Below, piece by piece: positions 28,601 to 37,369 of a DNA stretch of 64,000 nucleotides. Within the stretch, counting starts at the first letter, position 1, and every line of letters begins with the position of its first letter. The stretch lies in the NCBI RefSeq assembly GCF_000024205.1, contig NC_013216.1, positions 1,736,001-1,800,000 of the forward strand, in the 5' to 3' direction. The DNA comes from Desulfofarcimen acetoxidans DSM 771 (GTDB lineage: Bacteria; Bacillota; Desulfotomaculia; Desulfotomaculales; Desulfofarciminaceae). The position numbers were made by a program, and so were the translations under genes. The notes beneath the pieces were generated by a model. It ran no database searches and was not told the DNA's origin. It saw only the letters and a list, made by a program, of their open reading frames with translations.

Positions 28601-28744
28601 CTTTTCATATCCCAGCCACTCAATTAAGACGTTGTTTAATGCAATTATTTTGTTAGTTGTCTTATCTATAATAATTTGCCCTGTTTTTTTAGTATTTATA
28701 TTTAAATTAAGGTATTGACTTAAGTTAATTGATTCCATAGTCAA
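25679..28744 (-). CDS. Multi-PAS GGDEF-EAL protein
   Basis: Cytoplasmic c-di-GMP signalling protein of 1021 residues. Five PAS-like domains (about 10-110, 120-230, 238-360, 365-475, 480-600) precede GGDEF (about 610-770) and EAL (about 780-1015). The cyclase site RFGGDEF and its inhibitory site REED, five residues upstream, are intact. The EAL side is also intact: YEALTRL, DDFGMGFSS, KIDGSF and GYFLGKP. PAS4 carries CYEHTF and PCKNC, a Cys trio often seen in redox- or metal-type PAS domains. No membrane segment is seen. TTG at 28744 behind AAAGGG is preferred; ATG at 28738 is possible. Confidence 0.92.
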   Translation of the reverse strand: MTMESINLSQYLNLNINTKKTGQIIIDKTTNKIIALNNVLIEWLGYEKKELLNCSIEDFIEVFEQNETLVSRLIKKDGTFVEAQLSATFMENNNKEYYLLEIKNSNQQHQEDQLNFLQQLIDIIPSPVFFKDINGLYQGCNKAFENYIGHSREELLGKSAYYISPKNLADKYLAKDKELFKNKGAEVFESSILYADDSLHEVIINKAVYFDNENKVAGLIGIITDITELKQFERKLKQTAERFRSIYEDAAIGIAIVNEQGRFLQCNAQFQKMLAYNENELRDKLISDITHPNDISIMNFLYQELFSGRRMNYQTEKRYIRKDGQLIWVRLTASQVQTAPGEPKLVIGMAEDITKHKQVEKALITERKRLFSLLDELPAAIFLLAKDYTIRYSNRLSLKQFGNPGTKRCYEHTFGLSKPCKNCIPFKVFENNTLTQHEFKDKNGRKYHFYNYPYTDVDGSSLVLSLCIDITDRKQAEEFFKKYKILSDCAHDFFLFINGNKKIIEANQAAVEALGYSRDDLLTLNINDLLALEALKLNKNQMEQAYQNGILFETVAKRKDGSTFPIEVNLRGTFIGNERVFLSVGRDITNRKRFEQKLQYLASHDPLTNISNRYSLEEYLTRFVAKAKLGRTGVLLLIDLDNFKMVNDTYGHAAGDEVLIALVNTLRLNLREEDFIARFGGDEFVVLLDNTTVAEAMLIAEKLRNAVDNNAFCLCTFKTCFNLTISIGAVLIDGNQDAQKLLSIVDAALYVAKESGRNSIKYLEADEFSKYVYAETNEIIGLIKQALREDKFISYYQPVVKIDNGTIAHYEALTRLIGKNREIILPGIFIPVAERYGLMPQIDQWVVRNSLAALVQNPEIKIFINISGMSLGQDTLLESIEKQIRDSKIDPLRLGFEITETTAIKDLPRAERWIRRLKKLGCQFALDDFGMGFSSFSYLRVLPVDIIKIDGSFIRDINDNPTQHAILQAIINIARTLGKKTIAEYVENKEILQSLHKLNIDYGQGYFLGKPAPEFQNSSRY

Positions 28745-29191
28745 ATCACATGCCCTTTAATGATTTTATTTTGACCGTGAATAGATATTTGTTTTTATGA
28801 CGAAAAGTTTATATTTAAAAGTCTTATTAAGAACGGCTTCCAGCTAAGTGCTTAACTTTATAACATATTCGACATACTTATAATTCTACCTCCATTTAAC
28901 AGCATTAACAACAACAATTTGTTTAGGAGTATAAATTAAGGTATAAGCTCTGGTGAGCATAGAAATCGATTATAAAGGAATATTTATGGAAAATGCACTG
29001 TCAATTATTAATTAAATTAATTATTATCTTTAAAGTTAGAATATACTATTCTATTGAAATTCCGTCGGGGTGACATTCTTTGATATTTTGGATAGCGTTT
29101 TAGAAGGAAATTTAGGACAAACGGGGAATCTTGAGTTAAGAAGTGGATTTACCCAAAATATTAAACTAATTAATCCCGGGGAAAATGAACT
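28745..29191. other. Divergent intergenic region
   Basis: About 447 AT-rich bases between two divergent diguanylate cyclase-type genes. A 48-codon frame begins with GTG at 29070 and ends at 29216, inside the next gene. It reads like protein (FFDILDSVLEGNLGQTGNLE) but has no good ribosome site, so I do not call it. No riboswitch is recognised. Confidence 0.45.
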
Positions 29192-30730
29192 ATGGAACAT
29201 ATTCAAACTATATTAAGCGGTTTTTTAATGGCATCTGCTATGTTCACTTTTTTTGTTTTTATCTATATGTTTAAGCAGAATAATTATATTACAAAATATT
29301 TCGCATTTTTTTGTCTAAGCATAACAATATATTCCTTTGGATACTCTATGGAGCTTTATGGTAACAGATTTGATAAAATGCTTTTTTGGAATTATATTCA
29401 ATATTTGGGTTTGCCATTCTTACCTGCGTTGTGGTTAATATTTAGTTTGGAATATAATAATAAGCGTACCAAAACTGCAATAAAGGCGGGTATATTTTTA
29501 ATACCGATTTTAACTCTCTTTTTTCGGTATACAAGCAATTTAAATCATCTTTTTTATGTAAGTGTGCAAAAAACCACTAATCTTTTTTTTCCTGTACTAT
29601 ATATTGTGAAGGGTCCCTGGTATTGGGTTCATGCAATATATACAACATCGTGTTTTATTGTTGTGAATTATGTGTATTTTTTTACGTATAGGAAATCAAC
29701 CGGATCCATTCGCCGTCAATGTTTACTTTTGCTGATTGCTTCACTTTTTCCCTGGATTTCTTACTTGCTGGATTTATTGAATATATCGCCTTTGAATATT
29801 GATTGGGGTGCCTTTGCAGTCACTTCTTCAGTCGCTATATTTTTAGTGGCTTATTTAAGATACCAGTTTCTCAATATAAAACCTTTAGCCAGAGATAAAG
29901 TTTTTGAATCCACAAATGATGGTATTATTGTATTAGACGCTAATAATAATGTTATCGACTTTAATCCCTCGGCGGAGGTTATTTTTCCCGGTCTTGATGA
30001 GAATTGTATAGGTAAAAATATACGAATGGTATTTGAAACGAATGAAAGATTGGTTGATTCGATTCTTAATTGTGTGGAATTTCAATATGAAAGTCTAAGC
30101 GATTATAAGAAAAATTATTATAGGGTTCAAACGGTAAAGATATTAGAATCAAGAGACAGGGGGGTCGGTTTTCTTATAACCTTTAATGATATTACAAAGT
30201 ATATGAATATGATGGAAGAACTAAATCACCTTGCTTCGAGAGATGCCCTGACCGGTGTTTATAACAGAAGATATTTTGCCGAACTTAGTTCTTTGGAATT
30301 ATCGAAATCAAGGCGCTATAATATGCCTGCTTCATTAATTATCCTCGATCTTGATTTTTTTAAGCAGATTAATGATAATTATGGTCATCAAGCCGGTGAC
30401 ACAGTACTCAAGGAGATTGCAGATATCTGCCGCAAGTCTATTCGTTCCATTGATATTTTAGGCCGGTACGGTGGTGAAGAATTTGTTATCTTTTTACCGA
30501 ATACAAAATTGGAAGACTGCCGGATGGTTTCCAATCGAATTTTAAACAATATTGCATCGGCAGTAATATGTTATGAAGGGAAAAGTATAAAAGTTACAGC
30601 AAGTATAGGGACTTCCGGTGTGGAGTTTGTTTCTGATGAAAATTTAGACCATTTTCTGAAAACTGCTGACCAGGCGTTATATCAGGCGAAGTTAGATGGA
30701 CGTAATTGCTTGCGTTCGAGTGGAGGTTAG
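29192..30730 (+). CDS. 7TM-sensor PAS-GGDEF diguanylate cyclase
   Basis: Membrane-bound diguanylate cyclase of 512 residues. Seven hydrophobic helices (about 5-215) match the 7TM sensor module often found on histidine kinases. A PAS-like domain (about 222-338, FESTNDGIIVLDANNNVIDF) links to the GGDEF domain (about 345-508). The active site is GRYGGEEF, and the inhibitory RxxD site (RSID) lies exactly five residues upstream, so product inhibition is expected. The start ATG has GGGGAAAA upstream. It diverges from the GGDEF-EAL gene; the two could oppose each other. Confidence 0.92.
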   Translation: MEHIQTILSGFLMASAMFTFFVFIYMFKQNNYITKYFAFFCLSITIYSFGYSMELYGNRFDKMLFWNYIQYLGLPFLPALWLIFSLEYNNKRTKTAIKAGIFLIPILTLFFRYTSNLNHLFYVSVQKTTNLFFPVLYIVKGPWYWVHAIYTTSCFIVVNYVYFFTYRKSTGSIRRQCLLLLIASLFPWISYLLDLLNISPLNIDWGAFAVTSSVAIFLVAYLRYQFLNIKPLARDKVFESTNDGIIVLDANNNVIDFNPSAEVIFPGLDENCIGKNIRMVFETNERLVDSILNCVEFQYESLSDYKKNYYRVQTVKILESRDRGVGFLITFNDITKYMNMMEELNHLASRDALTGVYNRRYFAELSSLELSKSRRYNMPASLIILDLDFFKQINDNYGHQAGDTVLKEIADICRKSIRSIDILGRYGGEEFVIFLPNTKLEDCRMVSNRILNNIASAVICYEGKSIKVTASIGTSGVEFVSDENLDHFLKTADQALYQAKLDGRNCLRSSGG

Positions 30731-30958
30731 CCACATTGCTATAATTTAATAACTATTATATTCAATCGTGTTTATGTGTAGTATTATTACATTTAGATAA
30801 TTGCTGTAATTATATCAATAGCGTATTTTAGTATTTCCTTTCTTATTAAGGTTTTATGCTTAATACATCATTTAGTCTACGATTTTTTTGTGAAATCCAA
30901 GCAATTGTTGGCAGTCGTTATAAGTTTCTCTAAAAAATGAGAGGAAAGGTGTAAATAA

Positions 30959-31861
30959 TTGTCCGGACGGATAGCTGTTGTAATTAATCAAATAATAATA
31001 TTTGCTATTCTTATGTTTGTCGGGTATGCCGGTGCGAAAACAGATGTTATTACCAAGGACGGGCTGAATGCTCTTTCCAAGATGATAGTTAAAATTATTT
31101 TACCCGCTTTAATATTCAGCATTGTTGCAGATAGCGGGTTAACAGCCAAAGAATTTCTGATTAGCGGAAAGTTTAGTATCGGAGTAATATGTTCTTACGC
31201 AGCTTTAATCCTATCCGGAATGGTGTTAATTAAACTGTGCAAGCTGGAAGGCAAATCTGCAAACGTATTTTTGGCTCTTATGATTTTTGGCAATATGGGC
31301 TTTATGGGGATACCATTAATACAGTCTATATTTAAGGAGCCGGTGGCTCAGGTTTGCATATCCGTTTATACCATTATAGATATGGCTCTTTTGTGGACAC
31401 TGGGAGTTTATTTATGCAGCAGGCATTATGATAATTTAAATTCATTGAGTGCTGTTAAAAATATGGTGAATCCTACCACAGTTGCTTTGCTCATTGCCTT
31501 TACTATAATGTTTTTTAAGATACCGATACCGGATTTGCTTATGAGGACAATATCAGGTATGGGAGGAACGAGCAAGTACTTGACACTGATATATTTAGGC
31601 GGTACTTTGGCTTTTATTGCAGTGGACAAAATAATCAAGAAGCCAAGTATATTTGTTTTGGCCTTAGTTAAAATGTTGTTTATACCGGTGAGCATGTATT
31701 TTCTTTTAGGTTTCTTTTTGCCACAGACTCCACGCATGATTTTAACATTAATTGTTGGGCTTCCGTCAATGACTACAGTTGCTATGGTAGCGACAGCTTA
31801 CCAGTCTGACGATGAATATGCGACAGAAATCATTTTTAAAGACAGACTCATACTGTTTTAA
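30959..31861 (+). CDS. AEC family transporter
   Basis: Integral membrane protein of 300 residues in the auxin efflux carrier family, whose bacterial members often export or import organic acids. It has about ten hydrophobic segments in two halves. Typical features are the opening IFAILMFVGYAGAKTDVITK, the KIILPALIFS segment, and GNMGFMGIPLIQSIF in the middle. TTG at 30959 follows AGGAAAGGTG. The substrate cannot be read from sequence. It is followed by the second thi promoter, so it forms its own unit. Confidence 0.88.
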   Translation: MSGRIAVVINQIIIFAILMFVGYAGAKTDVITKDGLNALSKMIVKIILPALIFSIVADSGLTAKEFLISGKFSIGVICSYAALILSGMVLIKLCKLEGKSANVFLALMIFGNMGFMGIPLIQSIFKEPVAQVCISVYTIIDMALLWTLGVYLCSRHYDNLNSLSAVKNMVNPTTVALLIAFTIMFFKIPIPDLLMRTISGMGGTSKYLTLIYLGGTLAFIAVDKIIKKPSIFVLALVKMLFIPVSMYFLLGFFLPQTPRMILTLIVGLPSMTTVAMVATAYQSDDEYATEIIFKDRLILF

Positions 31862-31868
31862 CCATATC

Positions 31869-31897
31869 TTGACAAGAGCGATAACTTCAACTATAAT
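31869..31897 (+). promoter_or_regulatory. Consensus sigma-A promoter of thi operon 2
   Basis: Perfect TTGACA and TATAAT hexamers are separated by exactly 17 bases, about 20 bases upstream of TPP riboswitch 2. Such a perfect vegetative promoter suggests control falls mainly on the riboswitch. Confidence 0.88.
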
Positions 31898-31919
31898 TTA
31901 TCTTAATCATAAACTAAAT

Positions 31920-32009
31920 AGTTGGCTAGGGGTGCCGCGTGGCTGAGAGAGAGTGATCTCAACCCTCTGAACCTGATTTGGGTAATTCCATCGTAGGGAA
32001 GCTGGAACT
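31920..32009 (+). promoter_or_regulatory. TPP riboswitch (thi box) 2
   Basis: Conserved TPP aptamer blocks in order: GGGGTGCC, GGCTGAGAG, ACCCTCTGAACCTGAT, GGGTAATTCCATCGTAGGGA followed by AGC. It precedes thiS by about 220 bases and is followed by a terminator. Confidence 0.96.
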
Positions 32010-32044
32010 GTGTTGTAAGGTTGAACACGTTCTCATTAGTAACT

Positions 32045-32074
32045 AAAGCTTACCTCTTCAGGCAGGCTTTTTTT
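32045..32074 (+). terminator. Riboswitch expression-platform terminator 2
   Basis: AAAGC pairs with GCTTT, enclosing an inner CCT/AGG stem, and a T-run follows. It lies 36 bases after the second TPP aptamer and is its likely off-switch. Confidence 0.65.
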
Positions 32075-32187
32075 ATTCTCTAAGAAACTTTCATGAGTAT
32101 TAACTCACAGAATAGCATGAAAATGAAAACACTTTTGCAAGGTTAGTTATTGCATTTTTCTAGACTGCAAAGTGTCTATGGAAGCAT

Positions 32188-32214
32188 CGAAAGTTGCTTG
32201 AGGCGAATTTCCTG
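32188..32214. repeat. Dispersed hairpin repeat, copy A (short)
   Basis: The core CGAAAGTTGCTTGAGGCGAA followed by TTTCCTG is an imperfect hairpin, closely related to the perfect hairpin of copy B at 35090-35112 and to copy C at 51771-51793. It lies just upstream of thiS. Confidence 0.5.
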
Positions 32215-32230
32215 TTGGGGGTGGTGTTGT

Positions 32231-32431
32231 TTGAAATTCAACTTAAACGGAAAAGAAGAGTTTTTTAAGGAAAGCCTGACGGTGGCAGAGCTTATCAATT
32301 TAAAAGGACTTAACCCTGATACTGTGGTTGTAGAATATAACCGGGAGTTGGTTAAGAAAGAACAGTTGGCCGGTATTGTTCTTAAAGAAAATGACCGGCT
32401 GGAGATCTTAAGATTTGTTGGAGGAGGTTAA
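32231..32431 (+). CDS. thiS: Sulfur carrier protein ThiS
   Basis: Ubiquitin-like sulfur carrier of 66 residues for thiazole synthesis. It ends in the required Gly-Gly (FVGGG), which is adenylated by ThiF and then thiocarboxylated. [18 protein letters not shown] and [12 protein letters not shown] are typical. TTG at 32231 is chosen because GGGGGTGG lies about seven bases upstream and the product then has the normal family length. It is the first gene after riboswitch 2; thiG starts only four bases after its stop. Confidence 0.93.
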   Translation: MKFNLNGKEEFFKESLTVAELINLKGLNPDTVVVEYNRELVKKEQLAGIVLKENDRLEILRFVGGG

Positions 32432-32435
32432 GCAG

Positions 32436-33206
32436 GTGAGAGATATTTTAAAAATTGGCGGACAGGAAATAAGCAGTCGGCTGTTTCTGGGTACAGGTAA
32501 GTTTTCATCTAACAGGCTGATTCCTCAAGTTGTTGAGGCTTCGGGTGCCCAGGTGGTAACTGTAGCTTTAAGGCGGGTTGACCTTGATTACGAAGAAGAG
32601 AATATTGCTGCTTACGTGCCCAAAGATTGTATCTTAATGCCCAATACTTCGGGGGCCAGAAACGCCGGGGAAGCGGTTCGGATTGCCAGGTTGGCCAGGG
32701 CGGCAGGCTGCGGCAACTGGATTAAGATTGAAGTAATCTCGGACAACAGGTATCTGCTGCCGGATAATTATGAGACGATTAAGGCCACTGAAATCCTGGC
32801 CGCTGAAGGATTTGTCGTTCTTCCCTATATGAGCCCGGATTTGATGGTGGCCAAAAAACTGGCGGAGGTGGGCGCGGCGGCGGTAATGCCGCTGGGTGCT
32901 CCTATCGGCAGTAATCGGGGCTTGAAAACAAAGGAACTGATAAAGATTTTAATCGAAGAGATAGCTTTACCCATTATTGTAGACGCAGGAATCGGAAGGC
33001 CTTCTGAAGCCGCGGAAGCTATGGAAATGGGTGCCGCTGCAGTGCTTGTAAATACGGCGGTTGCCACGGCGGGTGACCCGGTGGTGATGGCCAGTGCCTT
33101 TGGCCTGGCTGTTCGGGCCGGCCGTATCGCCTGCCTGGCGGGACCGGGTGAAACTTTAGATTATGCCCGATCTTCTTCACCACTGACAGGCTTTTTAAGG
33201 GATTAA
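32436..33206 (+). CDS. thiG: Thiazole synthase ThiG
   Basis: TIM-barrel enzyme of 256 residues that makes thiazole phosphate from DXP, dehydroglycine and ThiS thiocarboxylate. Family signs are [22 protein letters not shown], the Schiff-base Lys region NWIKIEV, and [21 protein letters not shown] at 32436 is preferred because GGAGGAGG lies eight bases upstream and overlaps the thiS end. It is tightly packed between thiS and thiH. Confidence 0.95.
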   Translation: MRDILKIGGQEISSRLFLGTGKFSSNRLIPQVVEASGAQVVTVALRRVDLDYEEENIAAYVPKDCILMPNTSGARNAGEAVRIARLARAAGCGNWIKIEVISDNRYLLPDNYETIKATEILAAEGFVVLPYMSPDLMVAKKLAEVGAAAVMPLGAPIGSNRGLKTKELIKILIEEIALPIIVDAGIGRPSEAAEAMEMGAAAVLVNTAVATAGDPVVMASAFGLAVRAGRIACLAGPGETLDYARSSSPLTGFLRD

Positions 33207-33227
33207 TAAATAAAAAGGATGAGTGCT

Positions 33228-34328
33228 GTGAGTTTTTACGGAGAACTCCAAAGGTATGAGAACTTTGATTTTGAACTCTTTTTTAAACAAGTTACTGACG
33301 CCGGGATTAAAAGAATTATAGCCCAGCACCGCCTTAATGAAAGAGATTACCTGGCGCTGCTGTCTCCCCGGGCGGAAAATTTTCTGGAGGAAATGGCTCA
33401 AAAAGCTCACCGCCTTACTGTTCAGCACTTTGGCAGGGTAATTTTCCTTTTTACTCCCATGTACCTGGCCAACTATTGTGTCAATCAGTGTGTGTACTGC
33501 GGGTTTCAGGTTCATAATAGGCTGGAAAGAAAGAAACTTTCTCCCGCCGAAGTGGAAAAGGAAGCTAAAATTATTGCAGCTACCGGTCTAAAGCATATAC
33601 TCATTCTTACCGGAGAGTCCAGGCAGGAATCCCCGGTTTCCTATATCAGAGATTGTGTCGAGGTGCTGAAAAAATATTTTACTTCTGTCAGCATAGAAAT
33701 TTATCCACTGGAAGAAGACGAGTATGCCGAGCTTATTGCTGCCGGGGTGGACGGTTTGACTATGTACCAGGAGGTATATAACGAGGAGGTTTATGCCGAA
33801 CTGCATCCGGGTGGGCCGAAACGAAATTACCGCTTCCGGTTGGATGCTCCGGAGCGGGCCTGCCGGGCAGGAGTGAGGACAGTTAATGTGGGCGCCTTAC
33901 TGGGACTGCATGACTGGCGAAGCGAGGCTTTTTTCACAGGTCTGCATGCTGATTATCTCCAGAAAAATTTTACGGATGTTGAGGTCAGCATATCGCCGCC
34001 GCGGATGCGCCCTCACCTGGGGGGCTTTCAACCCAGAGTTGAAGTGAGCGATCAAAACCTGGTGCAGTACCTACTGGCCTTCCGGCTCTTTATGCCGCGC
34101 GGCGGTATTACTGTTTCCACCAGAGAGAGGGCAGAATTGCGGGATCATCTTGTGCGGCTGGGCGCGACCAAAATGTCGGCCGGTTCTTGTACTGCTGTGG
34201 GTGGGCGGTCTGATCAGGAATCCACCGGCCAGTTTGAGATATCTGATGAGCGCAATGTGGTGGAGATGGCGGACATGCTTTACTCTGTTGGTTACCAGCC
34301 GGTCTATAAAGATTGGCAGTCGTTTTGA
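33228..34328 (+). CDS. thiH: 2-iminoacetate synthase ThiH
   Basis: Radical SAM enzyme of 366 residues that cleaves tyrosine to give dehydroglycine for ThiG. The cluster motif CVNQCVYC (CxxxCxxC) is at about residues 83-90, and [11 protein letters not shown] and [15 protein letters not shown] follow. GTG at 33228 has AAGGA eight bases upstream; ATG at 33219 would overlap that site. The oxygen-sensitive ThiH route, rather than glycine oxidase ThiO, agrees with an anaerobe. Confidence 0.94.
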   Translation: MSFYGELQRYENFDFELFFKQVTDAGIKRIIAQHRLNERDYLALLSPRAENFLEEMAQKAHRLTVQHFGRVIFLFTPMYLANYCVNQCVYCGFQVHNRLERKKLSPAEVEKEAKIIAATGLKHILILTGESRQESPVSYIRDCVEVLKKYFTSVSIEIYPLEEDEYAELIAAGVDGLTMYQEVYNEEVYAELHPGGPKRNYRFRLDAPERACRAGVRTVNVGALLGLHDWRSEAFFTGLHADYLQKNFTDVEVSISPPRMRPHLGGFQPRVEVSDQNLVQYLLAFRLFMPRGGITVSTRERAELRDHLVRLGATKMSAGSCTAVGGRSDQESTGQFEISDERNVVEMADMLYSVGYQPVYKDWQSF

Positions 34329-34340
34329 CGGTGAATAATA

Positions 34341-34964
34341 ATGAATGCTTTTGAAAGATCACTGGCTAAAAGCTTGGGCCGGGATAACCTGGCCAGAATT
34401 CAAAGAGTCAAGGTCGGCATAGCCGGGGCCGGCGGGCTTGGTTCCAACTGTGCCCTGTTTCTGGTCCGGAGTGGGTTTAAAAGGCTCAGGCTGGTAGATT
34501 TTGACCTGGTGGAATACAGCAATTTAAACCGCCAATTTTTCTTTGCTGCCCAGGTTGGCCGTCAAAAGGTGGATGCCCTGAAGGAAAACCTGCTATTAAT
34601 TAATCCTAAACTGGAAATAGAGATTATGCCGGAAAGGATTGAGCAGGAGAATGCCGGTGAAATTTTTGCTGACTGCGATGCAGTGGTAGAAGCTTTGGAT
34701 CTGGCTGGGTCTAAAAAAATGCTTGTGGAGGCCATTCTGAACACGGGTAAGCTCCTGGTGGCGGCATCAGGCGTGGCAGGATGGGGTAGAATTGACGATA
34801 TCAAAATTTGCCGGGTGAAAAATAATTTCTACCTGGTAGGAGATCTGGTTTCGGAGGCTGCTCCCGGCTGTCCTGTACTGGCCCCGGGTGTTAACGTGGC
34901 AGCGGCCAAACAGGCTGATATAGTTTTAAGTTATTTTTTGCGCTCCGACAAATTATGTTTATGA
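34341..34964 (+). CDS. thiF: ThiS adenylyltransferase ThiF
   Basis: E1-like enzyme of 207 residues that adenylates the ThiS C-terminus. The nucleotide loop GIAGAGGLGSNCA (about 27-39), LVDFDLVEYSNLNRQ and a Cys-containing APGCPVLAPGV segment are present. The short length and absence of the two CxxC zinc pairs match the clostridial ThiF type that sits next to ThiS-ThiG-ThiH. It starts 12 bases after thiH. A dispersed repeat copy follows before thiE. Confidence 0.92.
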   Translation: MNAFERSLAKSLGRDNLARIQRVKVGIAGAGGLGSNCALFLVRSGFKRLRLVDFDLVEYSNLNRQFFFAAQVGRQKVDALKENLLLINPKLEIEIMPERIEQENAGEIFADCDAVVEALDLAGSKKMLVEAILNTGKLLVAASGVAGWGRIDDIKICRVKNNFYLVGDLVSEAAPGCPVLAPGVNVAAAKQADIVLSYFLRSDKLCL

Positions 34965-34969
34965 TTGAT

Positions 34970-35112
34970 CTGTGGATAATTTAAGGTTAGTACAGCATAA
35001 TTTTCAACGAGATTTCTGCAGCATCATGTAGAATGAAAATGGTATTTCTGAGTCTGTTTTTGGTGCAGCACGAGTGATTGCGGCTGCTCGAAAGTCGCTT
35101 CAGGCGACTTTC
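34970..35112. repeat. Dispersed hairpin repeat, copy B
   Basis: Two blocks are shared with copy C: CTGTGGATAA...AAGGTTA...GCATAATTTTCA.CGAG (34970-35011) and GCACGAGTG...GGCTGCTCGAAAG (35068 on). The second ends in a perfect 9-bp hairpin GAAAGTCGC / GCGACTTTC (35090-35112). About 56 bases between the blocks are absent from copy C. It lies between thiF and thiE. Confidence 0.65.
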
Positions 35113-35141
35113 TTGGAGAGATTGTTGCGGGGGTGATTTTA

Positions 35142-35798
35142 ATGGTGTCTAGGCGCGGTTTGGCCGAACTTTTGCAAACGGATATTTACGGCATCACAGC
35201 TGAAGAGTATTCTCTGGGCAGGAGCAACCTTGAGGTGGTGTCCATGATGATTGATTCCGGGATTAAGCTTATACAGTACCGTGAGAAAGAAAAGAAAACC
35301 CGTGAAAAATATGAAGAGTGCCTGAAAATCAGGGAGATGACCAGGCAGGTGGGGGTTGCCTTTATCGTTAACGATCATGTTGACCTGGCCCTTCTGGTGG
35401 ATGCTGACGGGGTGCATCTGGGACAGGATGATTTGCCCCCGGAACAAGTCAGACAACTGGTGGGTGAGCAGATGCTTATAGGTCTTTCCACTCATTGTCC
35501 CGAGCAGGCAGATGCCGCGGTGAAAGCCGGGGTAGATTATATCGGTGTGGGACCTATTTTTGCCACCAGAACTAAAAAAGATGTTTGTGATCCGGTAGGA
35601 CTGGAATACCTGGAATATGTGGCAGACAATATCAGGCTGCCCTTTGTGGCCATCGGCGGGATTAAGGAACATAATTTGGCCGAGGTAAGCAGCAGGGGCG
35701 CCAGGTGCGTTGCATTGGTAACAGAAATTGTAGGAGCTGGGGATATACGCGGTAAGGTGAGCGCTCTTAAAGCAATTCTCAGCCGGAAGGAGGTTTAG
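35142..35798 (+). CDS. thiE: Thiamine phosphate synthase ThiE
   Basis: TIM-barrel enzyme of 218 residues joining HMP-pyrophosphate and thiazole phosphate. It has IKLIQYREKEKKTRE, VNDHVDLALLVDADGVHLGQ, YIGVGPIFATRTKKD and PFVAIGGIKEHNL. ATG at 35142 is chosen because GGGGGTG lies six bases upstream. The N-terminal strand (DIYGITAEEYSLG) differs from the usual SLYLVTD. It is the only intact ThiE here, so it must serve both thiamine operons unless another copy lies elsewhere. Confidence 0.94.
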   Translation: MVSRRGLAELLQTDIYGITAEEYSLGRSNLEVVSMMIDSGIKLIQYREKEKKTREKYEECLKIREMTRQVGVAFIVNDHVDLALLVDADGVHLGQDDLPPEQVRQLVGEQMLIGLSTHCPEQADAAVKAGVDYIGVGPIFATRTKKDVCDPVGLEYLEYVADNIRLPFVAIGGIKEHNLAEVSSRGARCVALVTEIVGAGDIRGKVSALKAILSRKEV

Positions 35799-35801
35799 CC
35801 C

Positions 35802-37097
35802 TTGAATTATACTACTCAAATGGACGCTGCCCGTCAAGGAATTGTCACCGGGGAAATGGAAGAGGTGGCTCGCAAGGAGTTAATGGATGTATCAGTTTTG
35901 CGGGAACTGATCGCGGAGGGTAAGGTGGTTATACCCGCCAATAAAAATCATACTTCCCTAAAAGCTTGCGGGATTGGGCAGGGCTTAAAAACAAAAATTA
36001 ACGTTAATCTAGGTGTCTCCAAAGACTGCTGCAGTATTGAGTCTGAGATGGAAAAGGTTCGGCGTGCCATTGAACTGCAGGCGGATGCCATTATGGATCT
36101 TAGCTGTTACGGAAAAACCGAAGAATTTAGGCGCAGACTGGTGGAAATATCACCGGCGGCTGTTGGCACCGTGCCTGTCTATGATGCTGTCGGTTTTTAC
36201 GATAAGGAATTGAAAGAAATAACAGCCGGGGAGTTTCTGGGAGTGGCTGAGAAACATGCCCAGGACGGGGTTGACTTTATGACCGTACACGCAGGGATTA
36301 ATCGGGAGACTGCCGGCCGGTTCAAGAAAAACCCGCGTTTGACCAATATTGTTTCCAGAGGTGGGGCATTGCTTTATGCCTGGATGGAACTTAATGATCG
36401 AGAAAACCCTTTCTTTGAGTATTATGACGAACTTCTGGATATTTTCAGAAAGTATGATGTCACTATCAGCCTGGGTGATGCCTGCCGGCCGGGCAGTATT
36501 AAAGATGCTACTGATGCCAGCCAGATTCAGGAATTGATTATTCTTGGTGAATTGACTAAGCGGGCCTGGGAGAAAGATGTTCAGGTGATGATAGAAGGAC
36601 CCGGTCATATGGCTTTAAACGAAATTGTCCCGAACATGCTTTTGGAGAAGAAGTTATGCCACGGTGCTCCTTTTTACGTCCTGGGACCGCTGGTTACCGA
36701 TGTAGCTCCCGGTTACGACCATATCACCAGTGCCATCGGCGGGGCCATCGCTGCTGCCAATGGGGCGGATTTCCTCTGTTATGTAACTCCGGCGGAGCAC
36801 CTGCGGCTGCCCACCCTGGAAGATATGAAAGAGGGTATCATCGCCTCCCGTATTGCTGCCCACGCGGCCGACATAGCCAAGGGAGTTCCCTGTGCCAGGC
36901 AGTGGGATGATAATATGAGCGAAGCCAGGCGCAATTTGGACTGGCAGAGAATGTTTGAGTTGGCCCTGGATCCGGAGAAGGCCAGGAACTACAGGTCACA
37001 ATCCCAGCCTGAGAACGAGGACACCTGCACCATGTGCGGCAAAATGTGTGCTGTACGTAATATGAATAAGGTGTTGGACGGGTCGGAGCCTATTTAG
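35802..37097 (+). CDS. thiC: HMP-phosphate synthase ThiC
   Basis: Radical SAM-type enzyme of 431 residues that rearranges aminoimidazole ribotide to HMP-phosphate. The C-terminal cluster motif CTMCGKMC is present. The body holds [42 protein letters not shown] and [12 protein letters not shown] at 35802 follows GGAGGT. It starts four bases after thiE and is followed by a strong terminator, making it the last gene of operon 2. The short form without the long N-terminal domain is usual for clostridia. Confidence 0.96.
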   Translation: MNYTTQMDAARQGIVTGEMEEVARKELMDVSVLRELIAEGKVVIPANKNHTSLKACGIGQGLKTKINVNLGVSKDCCSIESEMEKVRRAIELQADAIMDLSCYGKTEEFRRRLVEISPAAVGTVPVYDAVGFYDKELKEITAGEFLGVAEKHAQDGVDFMTVHAGINRETAGRFKKNPRLTNIVSRGGALLYAWMELNDRENPFFEYYDELLDIFRKYDVTISLGDACRPGSIKDATDASQIQELIILGELTKRAWEKDVQVMIEGPGHMALNEIVPNMLLEKKLCHGAPFYVLGPLVTDVAPGYDHITSAIGGAIAAANGADFLCYVTPAEHLRLPTLEDMKEGIIASRIAAHAADIAKGVPCARQWDDNMSEARRNLDWQRMFELALDPEKARNYRSQSQPENEDTCTMCGKMCAVRNMNKVLDGSEPI

Positions 37098-37132
37098 TGT
37101 AAGAGTAATGTGCTGTATATGATATTTAAAGT

Positions 37133-37170
37133 AAAGGGTGGTACCGGTGTTGCCGGTACCACCCTTTTTT
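37133..37170 (+). terminator. Strong terminator after thiC
   Basis: A perfect 15-bp stem AAAGGGTGGTACCGG / CCGGTACCACCCTTT with a five-base loop and T-run closes the second thiamine operon. Confidence 0.95.
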
Positions 37171-37305
37171 GTAAACATTAAATTTGACAATTGCAGGCAG
37201 GAAATAACTCATCTTTCGACCCCAGCAAAATATGCTTCTTAATATGCATTAGAAATATTTATCATTAAAATAATAAAAAATAATTGAATAATTAGAAAAT
37301 CTATG

Positions 37306-37354
37306 TTAACATAGATTTAATATTTTTTAACATTAGGTTAATATAAAATTAACA
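37306..37354 (+). promoter_or_regulatory. Pho-box-like array of five TTAAYA repeats
   Basis: TTAACA, TTAATA, TTAACA, TTAATA and TTAACA start at 37306, 37317, 37327, 37338 and 37349, that is every 10-11 bases. This is the spacing and sequence of PhoP sites in Bacillus-type phosphate regulation. A TATAAA at 37342-37347 could be the -10 element. The gene that follows is a Na/Pi cotransporter. Confidence 0.75.
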
Positions 37355-37369
37355 TAAGGGGGAGGTTGT

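Noticed and set aside
29070-29216. 48-codon gene before the 7TM cyclase
   Set aside because: No convincing ribosome site; it overlaps the next gene's start in another frame. It stays possible but unsupported.
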